Part shown: positions 34,601-46,600 of the stretch, in pieces
How the letters are laid out: each line of letters begins with the position of its first letter
Numbering within the stretch: position 1 is the stretch's first letter
Program-made: the position numbers and the translations under genes
The notes under the pieces: model-generated
What the model was told of the DNA's origin: nothing
The model's input: the letters and a program-made list of their open reading frames with translations, nothing else
The model's database searches: none
From: Undaria pinnatifida
Lineage: Eukaryota; Sar; Phaeophyceae; Laminariales; Alariaceae
Direction: 5' to 3'
NCBI GenBank assembly: GCA_012845835.1
Contig: JABAKD010000018.1
Span: 4,796,116-4,860,115 of the forward strand
DNA length: 64,000 bases

Positions 34601-37600
34601 CTACGGTAGGGGGGGGGGGGGGGATATGTTGTTACTACCCCCTTTTGGGCACTTTTTTTGTTTCAGTGAGTGGCTTGGTGTCACTCGCGCGAGGGAAACC
34701 CCTGTTCCTTGCGGTCACAGGCTTTCTCGTGCAGTCTAACCTTCTCGATATTTATTGACACGGAAAAGGGATATCTGGTTAGCTTACGCTGCTGCAACAA
34801 AGAAATCGCCGAACGTGTTCGTGTCGGGGAGGTACATGCAGAGGTTCACTCGCGCGAACACGATAGCTCAGAACCGGTCGTGGTGTACCATCGCCCTGAT
34901 CGCACGATATATCATAACGTTTTTTTTTTGTCAGGACTCTTTAGGCATACGATAGAAGCTTGCTGTCGGGTTGTGTGAACGAACGCTTTCCTCGTCGTCC
35001 CGAAGTCGATTTTTTCGGGTGAGATGTTGAGAGTTAGCTCCTCATGTCAGGAGAGCTCAGAAAAATCTTAGAATCTGATGCGGGATGGCTCCTCAACCAA
35101 GGATCTTCATTGAATAATTCGTGCACCTATATACATACCAGGTATACCGTTTAGTAGGTATCCTAGAGAGCAAATATTGTTGTAAGCCGACACGAAGCCC
35201 CTTCTCTTCTCACCCCCCTCCCCCTCCCCCACCCCCCCCTTGCGCGCGCCTCCGGCCAATGCTGACTCTCCCGAAGGATGGTTTTCCAATTTACGGACAG
35301 CTTGGCCCAGACGGAGTGGAAATGAAGGTCAGGCATGTTTTGGCACACCAGCTTGTATTCTGCTCTTCTTCCGTCTCGGTCGTTTTCATGTAGTCCCGTC
35401 CGGTCGTTTAACGTCGTTTAATGTACACTTTGGATTGGATGACCCCCCCCCAGAGGGGGTTTATCCCAGGATAAATTCTTCGGCGCTGAGAACTCAGCGC
35501 GGCTGCAGCAGTTGGAGAAGTAAAATTCACATCGCGAAAACTTCACCATCAGCGTGCATTGTTTAGGTATTAGTTTTATTGCCGCCCTTTTCTAATCTCG
35601 GCCGTTTTGGCGGAGACTTAAGCGGATGGCCTGGGTTCGGCTCTCCGACTCAATGATTCAGACATTGGGCTCCAAGATTGTCGGCATCAATCTTGACCAT
35701 ATTCAAATCTCGGATCGGCCTGATTGCTTTGCGTCCGGATAGTATCGGTGCGGTGCATACGCCAGTATCCGTCCATTTCAGTTGAGCTCCTGAAGCGTGG
35801 AACTATCGGTTAGGAGTGTGTTACTTTTGTTGAGGACATACTAGTTTAGGACTAGCGCATACAAGTGTTGGTCGCGTTGCGCGAACAAGTGTCTCCGAAG
35901 GCATGTTTCGGGTGAGCTATTGAGCTTCTCTTCTTGTTGGGAGCTCAGAAACTTCCGCTGTGTCCCTACCGTGGGAAAACTATGTTTCCATCTCCGGGGC
36001 GAGTTCAAAAAATAATCGGACATGGCCTTACGTTGCCAGATGTGCGGACTGGAAGGCGCTGACGATACGCACTGCCTGGACGCGTGCTCCGGGTACGAAG
36101 CCCTCGTTCCTGCCGCTGACGACTTCACCTACCGCTACTACACGGTAGGGAAACGTTCTGAGCAGTAATTGACGATGTATTAGGTATACCCTCCCTTTAC
36201 CATGACATTTATGTGACCTCTAAAACAAGAACGTGTTCTGGGCCAGTTGAGCGCTGTTTCATCCTGCTCTTCGTCCACCAAGACGACGTCCCTTCCAATC
36301 GGACAGATCGTGTTCTGGGCCTGCTGCATTGTGTCACGCTACTCTTCGCTTACCAAACGGCGTCCGCTCCGATTACTTTTTTAGACTGACGCGTAAGGCT
36401 ATAATCTATGAGGATAGACCAGGTGCCAATATTTCACGCGAACGACGCTGGCAGGGGTAGCAGGTGTTTGCCAAACGATTCTCGCTGACGGGGTTTCTGA
36501 ATCGATCAACCAACACGCACTTCCCGTTGTCGTTGGAACGTCATATGTGTTTTACTGTAAGTATCCCTTGTACAGTCTACCTCTCAGCTTGGTCTGGGTA
36601 CCAATGTAAGACACGTTTACCGGTGTTAGTCAATATAAACGTGGCGTATAACTGTATCCATAATGAATGGATGCAGGTCATGTTTTTTTTCTCGTAAATA
36701 AAGTGGGGAGTCATATCAATTCAGGAGAACATCGGTAGAGCATGCGTCACACTTATTTGATGTTTCCTTTCTCGTAACACACCCAACGCCCTACAATATC
36801 CCTTGTATACCTGACAAAAAAACCCGGTATTTATACGTCGAAATCCAACTCATCTTCTAGTCGTGCGGGTACGACGAGTCCTTCTTCCCGTTCACGGTCA
36901 ACTGCTTCAGAGGATGCTGCCCGGATGGCGTCACGTGAGTAGTACCACACCACAACAAGGAGAGTCGTGCCAAACAGTAGAGAGGTAGTATAAATAGGCG
37001 CGTGGTGCGATGGAGGTTAACAAGATTTTTTTTTTTCTGAGGGACGAAGCTCCTTAACCCAAGGTTCTTCGGAATTTCGTCATTCTTGTTTAAATATATA
37101 TATATATATTGCGTATACCTAGGACATGGTTCTGTTAATAATCGAGTTTGACCGAGATGCTACTAGGTACGGGAGGGGTGCGCCTTTTTGTGTTTCTGCT
37201 CAGGGTTCCTCAATTCTGGAGCTTAAGACAGCATCCCCCAAAAGCTGATATGGAGAAAAAACAAAAAAAAAATCTGCTACCGGATGAAAGTCCGATTGTC
37301 TAGCTAGGTGCACAACGAGGATCATGCAAAAAACAAAATGACTTCTATTTCAGACGAATTCGGGGCTAAGGAGCCCCGCCAATTCAGAAATCTTTTCAGA
37401 CGAAAAGTGATACCTATGTCGTAGCACGCGTCCTTTCGGTTTACTCCAAATCAGTTTTCGGGCACCTGCACCTAGAGAGCTATACCGTTGCAGGTGTCCG
37501 TATTACGCTTACACCTAGCTGACTGGCGGGGGAGGGGTTATATGCGAGGAACGCGCGTGCGCCATGAGCGGGGCCGAACCGTTTGGTGAAACGCGGAAGG

Positions 37601-40600
37601 TGCTTGCTGCGATAGAGGTTGCAATATTTTGGGCAATTTTTTTTCTTCCGAAATTTTGGGGACTCCTTGACCCAATATCGCTGTGGAGAGTGACATGTTG
37701 TTATTGCATACTACACCAGGTGTTTTAATTTTTGTTTTTAATTTTACACCTCTCGACGGGGAAATTAGTTCTTGATCATCGGGTTGCACGTACGTTCAGT
37801 TGAAAAAGAAAAGAAGAAAACATTTTTATTTGGGTTGCGTGTACAATGGAGCTCCTCAGGTGGTTAGGAACGCAGCGTCAGAAAAAACGTGGTGATGTCA
37901 CCTTTCTTTACCGTAGGACACATTTTCTATACCATAGGTACCATAGATACCAAAGATACCATAGATATCATAGATAGACGCGTGCACCGGTGTTTTTCTG
38001 ATAGCGATCTTCTCACGTGAGGAGAGTGCTGTACTGGACCCCCAAGACCTGATTTAAAAAGAAAAAGCGAAAGGAGCAACTCGGTGAACGATCCCACGGC
38101 CTGGCCTATCTAGGTACAAAATAACAATCCATAACTACTACTACTGCTGAAAACAACAAGAAGAGTAACATCCCCATAATTTTGGGTTACAAAGGAGAGT
38201 CCCGCGCCATTCGGAAACGAAACGCCCAAAAGGTGTTGCAACCTCTACCACACATAGCACCCGTCGTCGCATGTGTCGGAACGCTGCGCAGCGGTACGAT
38301 TGATGTATCTAGCACTTATTTGTGGTTGGCTGTGAAAATGTTTCTGAATGACCCGCCGGGAATCCACTTAACCCCCCCCCCAAAAAAAGTCGAAATTTCG
38401 TCATTGTTTTTTGTGTCAAAATTTACATATATTTATTTGTTATATATCTGTTGTAGGCCATATAATAATTAGGGCAACATTATTATTGTTTATTCATCGG
38501 TACGGTTTTTCGGTTCTTCTGCTCTGTTGTAGTTTTCTCCATGTTCGGAACAATTTTCGTTGTATGCTTAGGCCATGGGGTTGTCTATCATCAGGTATGT
38601 CGTCTCCCTGCAACATGAAAGAAATAAAGCGCAGCTTTCCGAAAGGAGGTATTCATATATTGTATATTATTACATCACTTATTACGTATCCTTGCCCAGA
38701 TAACCGTTGTACACCTACCCTATGTGTGTTATCAGCATCTTGCTAAACTGACGAATGCTACTACGACAGAGGCACCACTTTTCGTCTGGAATTGTTTCTG
38801 AATGACGGGTCTCCTTAACCCCAAAACGTCGGAATTACGACATTCCCCCCCACCTCATTCTCGTTGTGTACTTAGGCCATGGGATGTTGCAGTTTTGTGT
38901 TCTTCAAGTCAGGTTTTGGGAGAGGTCTTAAGCTCCCAAATCGAGGAAGCCAACGTGCGCCTCTATCGTAGCACGCGTCCTTGCCTGCCGGGAGATGTTA
39001 TGGTGTGAACGAGTGGCACATATTTAGTTTTCCTCTCCAAATTCGGTTTTTGCCCCAGAGGGGCATAAAGCTCCTTGTGCGAGGAGTCAGCACGTGCTAC
39101 GATAGACGTAGCAGTTTTCGTCTGAAATTAGTTTCGAATGACGGGGCTCCTCAACCCAAAATCGTCCGAATTTCGTTTTTCTTTTAAAATAATTGTCGTG
39201 GTATACCTAGGCTATGGCATTTTTCATTACCTGTGCTGTAGCATTTTTCTTTTTCTCCTAATCGGTCTTTGGGGGACGTGTTGAGCTCCCGAAACGGGCA
39301 ACCTCAGAAAAAACGTGGTACACCTGTATCGTAGCATGCATTAGTTCCCAGGAAAGAAAGTGGTTCACCGCTACCGTGGCGTTCGTCGTGACTACTAGGC
39401 CCTGATACATTCCCGATTGAGAGGGGGTGGGCTCCACTGAGGGTCTACCCGAGACCGTTGGAAGCTTATTCTGGTGTTACTGAGGTGTTCTTCCACTCCA
39501 GAATGGTCGGAGTTCTTGCGTTACTGGGGTGTTATTACTACTCTATTATGGTCGGAGCCTGTCCAGTGATCACGGACTACGGTCGCGTTTCGCCATTCGT
39601 CAATTTATGTCAGAGAAAAACACAACAACAACAACAACAACCAGTGTCAACTCCGCACCATATAACCGGTCCCGTTTTTCCTCCCCAACATGATCAGATG
39701 CCACAATAAAGTTGAGTCCTGCGGGGACTCACCCGAGTCCGGGTACACGTCCGACCATGTCCCCATCGCGGTTGCTTCGTTAGACGAGCCCTACGACACG
39801 GAGCTGCTTGCCGGAGACGACCTGGAATACATCGGTTCGAGCTATTCCGTCAACTGCACCCTCTTCATGGGTGGGTTTCCCATAAACATCGCTTACCGTG
39901 CGCGGGTTTACGGACTGATGTGTGCTTGTGTGGACTTTGCGAAATATGTGTGGCCCTCCCGAGGAACTCTGCTGACGCTTGCTACGCTAGGAGAAGTAAC
40001 AGGGTTCAGCAAACCACACTTTCTGATTGAAAAAAAGGAGCTCCTTAACCCAAAATCTCTCGAGTCCGAATTTTCTTTTTGTTGTTTTGCAATATGTTTT
40101 TGCTGCTGTGTACACCCTCTAGACTTGTCCCACGGAAATTTGTTAATCGAGCTCAACGTTCTTGATCACTACTGTCCTCGATTAATCGGTATTACGGTGA
40201 AATACAGATATATCCTGAACTGGGTAGAAGCCTCAGAACACGCACGCACATGGCCCACCTCTACCGTGAAATGGCTCTCTAGCTAACTAGTAAGAACCTT
40301 TATTTTCGAGGAAATAAAAAAAAATTGCCATCTTTTCGGTGATGCCGCACTCATGGCGGGGAAACAAAATGCGAGGATGAATAATATTTTGCGTGCTGGC
40401 GACCCAGTTGCAAACCGCATAAAACTCTTAACGTCGAGTTCGTGAGTTCAAATCCAGCTGGGGGTCGTTTTCTTCTATTATTAACTGGTGTTGCGACAGT
40501 GCGAGAGATAGTTGGTTGGCGAAAATCGGGACGAAGACCGACACGCGCTTAGATAAATGGACTCGATGATGCGCGACAAGATAAATGAACCGGGGGGGGG

Positions 40601-43600
40601 GAGAGGGGTGCCACCTGCGACCACGGCATGCCCAGACGGTTGGAGGTAGGGGGGAAACCTAGTCGAGCTGAAACGTAAAAGTGATGCAAAACCACAATGT
40701 CGAGAAATTCAAACCCGAGTTACCCTTGCACAAACATTCCCACTCGCAGGTTCCAGTACATCATCCCCCACACCTTCTCCCGCCAACAGCAACGCTTCCG
40801 AGGCGATCCAACCGCGGCCCAGCAGCCCTCCCTCTACCGAAGCTACCACCCCCACTCCTTCGGCCTCCCCCACTACCGCTCCTATCCCCCCGCCTACGCC
40901 TACTACCACCCCCACGACCCGGCCTACTGTCGCCCTGACGGATCCATCTACTGCCGCTCCTACGGCCTTGCCTACTACCGCTCGTACGCTCCCGCCTACT
41001 ACCTCTCCTACGCCCCCGCCTACCACCTATCCTATGACCGTGCCTATCACATCGCTGGCGCCGACTGCCACGCCCACGGTGGCAGACCCCTACCCGTCCC
41101 CTATCGAGGGTCGTACTTTTGCTCCCAACCCCCACACTTCCTCTGTCGAGGATCAGATTCCGACTCCGGAGGTAGCTCAACCCGCGGACCGTGCACCGTT
41201 GAGTGTGAGTGTTGTACGTCCTAAACACGGTGGTGCATACGATCGGGCCGCTGAGTCCTCGCCGTCGCCGACCCGCCAGGCTGTCGGGGCCGTGCTTTCA
41301 ACCATCGAGCAAGTGAGGATAACTAACTAAAAGAGGGCGATTAACCGTAGACCATGAGGCCAACACCACGTGACGGTAGGAGGATGATTGTCACTAGCAT
41401 CGCGGGGGAGCAACCAGGACCCAATAGTATGGTTGAGAAAAAATGGGGATGCATAGGTATTTGTATTTATCGTAGGTCCTGATTACTATGGCCCTCGGAA
41501 ATAGTCACCGTTTTGAGTTACCGTTTTGTTGAGGACTCAGAGCCACTCGCGCGAGCGTTCGTCTATCTAATCGCTCTGTCGGTCATACGTAGTTGTGCGT
41601 TTCAGCTCCGGGAGATGCGCAGTAGTGATGTAGCTGTTTCATACCGTACGCCAACCTAATGAGTTTTACGCACGGCTTTGAGCGAGGTATGGCAGAACCT
41701 TGCGCGGTTGGGATAATTTGGAGTCATAATCCTGTAATCGTATTCTGCCGTGTTTTTTGCTCCGCATCTAAGGTCATGGCTACAGTAGTAGGGGAGATAA
41801 CCCATTTTCACCCCCCTGATTTGCGCCACTCGAACGAGTGACTCTGTACTTCACTGACAGAAGATATCATATGGTGACTTGTTTTGGCGCAGGGCAGCTA
41901 CCCACTCCATTTCGGGTGGTTTCTATCGTAATACTAATACAAGCGCGGAAGGTTAAGATCGCAAAAATAACGAGGGGTCACTCGCGCGGGCGACCCCGAG
42001 CCACTGCAAAAAAAAGCTTCTGAAAATAAAGTAAACCACTACCATAGCCTTTGTCCCAATATAGTGCTAGGGCCCTTTCGCGTTCAACGGCTTGCCTTGA
42101 GAATCATGGCTTCTGCGACGAACCAGCTCGCGCTTGAGTTGCTCCGCCGGCGCGTACTTCGTCAGTGGTAAAAGTTTGTAGCTATTTCACCAAGGGTTCT
42201 AGCATGGCGCGTGCTGCACTATAGAAGGTGGGGAGTTCTTCGGTGGAGATGATTTCTGGATGGCGCGACTCCTTCCACCTTAACCCCAATCGTTGGACTG
42301 TCGTACTCGGTTTGCAAGCATACTGCTTCGTCTACCTAGCCCCCCACGGGTCTTCTTCAGCGGACTCGCACACTCAGTTTCCTCAAAAACAGTTTTTCGG
42401 GTGGGGCATATGGAGCTCCTCAAAGCCGAGGCTGTATATTATAGGGGGGTTCCGTTTGGGACCCTTATTTTGGGAGCGGCTCGGGGCCGCTCGCGCAAGT
42501 GACCCCTCCCTGTTCCTTTCCATTTTTGAAACCACCACGTTAACGGTTACCTACGGACGCCGCATCAAACAAATCGCCGAAACCTTTTCTTTTGTTTATC
42601 GGGGTGCAGAGTAACTCGGGCTGGGGCTAATGGCTCAAACGCCGAAGAAGTGAAAAATGGGGTACCCCCCTTACCTTAAGAAGGGGGTACCCTGACGCAT
42701 GCCACAATAGAGGTATACCTTTTTTTGGCTATTTTGTTTTTCTGAATGACGGGGCTCCTTAACCGAAAATCGTCGGAAATGGATAGATTATTTGTTTTTT
42801 ACGATTCTCGTTGTGTACCCCCAGGACAAACGGTTTGGCATCCGATATCTAACAGTTTATCAATTTCTCTCCAAATCGGTTTGTGGGAGAGGTCTTAAGC
42901 TCCGAAAGGGAGGTAGTAGTATTAAGAAAAAACTGGTGCACCTCTATCGTAGCAAGCGTCGACCCCTACTTAAAAAAAAAGGGGTACCCCCCCGTACCGA
43001 AGTCTTGGGCTAGTTACCACTTGAGCGTCGGAGTTAAACCCAACCTACTGACTTGCCGGTGGTCTGTTTAGGTTTACGCACAGCACACGTCGAGCACAAA
43101 AGCACGCCACATCAGATGATTTCTCACCACCACACGTCGGGCCACAAATGCGCCACCAATCAGATGCACGCCAAGAAGAAGAAATATCTCTTCAATTTTC
43201 GAACCCAAACAAACTGCCTGCATTCCCTAGGCGACTTAAATAGTCGGTCGGCGATTCATTACACTCAGGCCCACCTCACAGCAACCGCAACTTCTAAGAG
43301 CATAACATTCGAAGCATGCCTCTAAATGTGCCTTGCTTTATGGTCTTCCCTACGTGCACACTGTATGATCAGACTGCCTCCGAGGACAGCGTCTTTGGCA
43401 GTGATGTCGTCGAGGCCGGCGCTTTGACCTCGGTCGATGTGGTGGCCAGCGCGTATGACGCTCGCCAAGGGGACGGGAGCGTTGACGGCGCGGGATGCGG
43501 AGAGGATGGGTGTTTGCCGTGGTTGACTCGGGATGGCATCGTCGCCAACCAAGAGTCGAGGTGGTCCTGTGCGCAAGACATCGTGCCGAGGCAGGGTGGT

Positions 43601-46600
43601 TGTGAGCTTGAGTTCACCTTCGGCCGGCTCCAGGACCTCGTAGGCCTGCAGATCTCGTTTTTGAAGGCAGACGAGCGCGATCGCTGGCTGGAGGTGAGCC
43701 CGAAGAATTGTGTGTACTGCAAGGGGGGCGTCGTACCTGTGGCAAATGTGTATCTAGTGTTGGGACCTGAACTACGGGCTGCCATCTTAATCACAATAAA
43801 AAAATCGCGATTCGCTTGGATGGGAGGCGGATGAGCGCGATCGGTGGCTAGCTGAGCTCGAAGACTACTATGTACCACGAATGGGTGTGCGCTTCGGCAA
43901 GGGTGCACCGGTGTTCTGAGTCTCTTCTCTAAAAGGGCTCAGTTTTGTTCATCCCAAAGAAGAAGAACTTCGAGAAATCTGAAAGTGCATAGGACCATCC
44001 CATGGATGCGTAACACGATAGAGTTTTCAGAAACAGTCGAAAACCTTTCGCGCGGGGGCTGGTTCACTACTTTTTGAAGTTGTGGCATATCATCCTATCT
44101 TGCTATTATATCTAGTCGCTTCGTCTCCACGAATTCAACGACGATGATAGATAGAAGTACGCGCTACACGGCGGAGATAAAATGGACTGGGTTTTGAAGT
44201 CTGTTCATTGGGGGTGAGGTACGTAGCCAATCGCTCAAGTGGCCTTAGCTTGCTAGGGAAAATGGCCGCATCCCCCCATGCTGGTCCACAATCGATGACG
44301 TCTATGCAGGTGAAGGTAAACGGCGACAGCATCGGTACCATCGAGTCCTACGCTGGACCAATTTTCGATTCCTTCTGGATCGAACAAACCGCCGTCAAGT
44401 CTGTCAGTCTGGGATCTGTCGGCCTACAGAAAGAGGACTGGATCAGCCTGCTCGAGGTAGGCGACGGGGTAACGATGCCAATTCGTCGTGAAGCACTACC
44501 TGCAGAGGGTCTCCTCACGCAAAAAAGAAAACCCAACCGTAGGCTCCACGGTTTTTTAGATGGTAGTCCGGACGCACGCAAAAAAAAATCAATGACTTCC
44601 TCCCTACGACTTGTAGACAGGGGTAGCACTTTTCGTCTGAAATGGCTTCTGAATGACAGAGCTACTCAACCAAAAAAAGTCGTCGATCGAAAAAATTTCT
44701 TTTTTGCTTGATTCTCGTTCAATACCTAGGCCATGCGATGTTCCATCCCGTAGCAGGTTTTATTTCCTCTAAGTATCAGTTTTTGGGAGAGGTCTTAAGC
44801 TCGGAAAGTGAGGGGACCTCAGAAAAAAAAATGGTACATCTCTATCGTAGCACGCGTCAGACAGTTGGAGCGCCATTTCCGGGCGCGTGCTGCGATAAGC
44901 TTCGGCGTGGCTGGCACTTTGTCCCTAGCTAAGAGGCTACGGGTGGGTGGGGGGGTCACTCGCTTACGCGGCTTGCGCGGTTGGGTATCCGACTCGTGCT
45001 ACGATCGAGGTACTTAGCACTTTTCGCCCGAAACTGTTTCTGAATGACGGGGTTTATTTACCCAAAATGGTCGGAAATATAGGTGACTTTGTTGGATGAT
45101 TCTCGCACGCGCGACTACTATCTAGAGGCAGCTCTTTTTGGTGTCTGAAATGTTTTCTGAACGAAGGAGTCTCTTAACCCAAGATCGTTGGAAATAATAG
45201 ACCATTTTTATATTCTCATGGTTCTCGTTGTGTACCTAGGCCATGGGGAACTTTTTCACCCGGTGCCAGTAGCTTTATTCGGCTCCAAATCAGTTGTTGG
45301 GAGAGGTCTTGAACCCCCAAATTGAGGGGTAGTATTGAGAAAAACAAGTGCTGCACCTCTATCGTTGCATGCCTAGGCCATGGGATATTTCATACGGTCA
45401 GCGGTATTATTTTTATTCTTTTCTCTCAAATCGGTTCTTGGGAGAGCTCTAAAGCTTCGAACGCGAGGGACCCCAGAAAACTAGTGGTGCGTCTCTATCG
45501 TTGCACGCCTCGTCCTATAACCTTTGAGACAACCTCATTACGCTTCTTTCTGAGCCTTTCGGTTTCGCGATGCGCCGGTTGCCGGCGGCATAGAACTGGT
45601 CGTCGAACCGTTTGATGTGTTGTACCAGCAACGGTTTTTACGAAGTCAGGGACCAAGGCTACGGCAGGGGGATTCTCCCAGTTTTCGCCATAGAGTTTAA
45701 GCCAGTCGCACGAGAGACGTGTACCTCACTGACAAAGCGACGTCCTACGATATGCTTGGCACAGCGTGGCTAGCTGTTGCATTGCGGGTTCAGGCGATAT
45801 ATTATAAAAATTAAAATACACCAGCTGTGAGATCGAATATTTTGTCGAAACTCATCTTTGCAAGCTGTGTGTGATACTCCGATCGCGCGTATTACGGGTT
45901 GTGTGTCCTCATTAAGGATATAGGTCGGCGACTCCCCTTGCAACTACAGTGTAGCTATCAGGGTCAACAGGGTGATGTTATGCAGTCTGTGCGCGGAAAC
46001 TATAAAACCCGTTTTTGAGGGGGACAAAATCTGACAGCTGTGGAAGGAAATGCATCAGTTTATCAAGTGAATACTGTAAGTCGAATAACCGGTGAGGGGA
46101 GGGCGGAGTTTTTAAGGACATGGGGGCCTGATTTTGATCAAAAGGGGGGCGGGAGGGGGGGAGGGGGGGGAGGGGACGGGTGGGGCAGGTCAATTTGTGC
46201 GTGGAAACTATGAATCCTTCTTGTGGGGGAGGGGGGGGAAATGTGTGTGTGGGGGTCGGGGGGCGGGTGGGGAGGGCTTTTGGTTGCATAGATGTAGGGG
46301 TTTGCTACACGCGTGGTGCTAAGTCTAGGCGATGGTGTGGGTGGTGGGGAAGGAGGGGGCGTTAGGGGCGGGGGTGGGTGGGAATTTCAGCAGCGGCATG
46401 GACGGCTCTAAAACGATGACGAGGCGATATCCAGGGCGCGGACGTGTTTATTACTCTGGCGGATTTTGATATTAGGTGGGGCGTTCAAGCAAGAGAAAGC
46501 GTGAAAAAAAAAAGAGGGGGGGGGAGGGGGGGGGGGGGGAGGGTTTTCAAGAGGTTTAGGTCACATATAATACCAAAATACACTCCAGCTATGAGAGCAA

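Larger units (their letters stand above)
19668..35276 (+). other. 15.6-kb intron of the YHYH gene
   Basis: It starts with GTAAGA and ends with CCCGAAG. The flanking peptides GWAF and DGFPIYG are contiguous in YHYH proteins, so no exon is expected inside. It contains the telomere-repeat element, the tyrosine recombinase pseudogene, repeat P copies, a large palindrome and families M, Q, R, T, X and Y. It is the largest intron in this gene by nearly fourfold. Confidence 0.7.

Noticed and set aside
40380-40480. tRNA-like T-arm string (AGTTCAAATCC)
   Set aside because: No matching acceptor, D-arm or anticodon arm could be folded by eye. A decayed tRNA-derived SINE is possible but unsupported.
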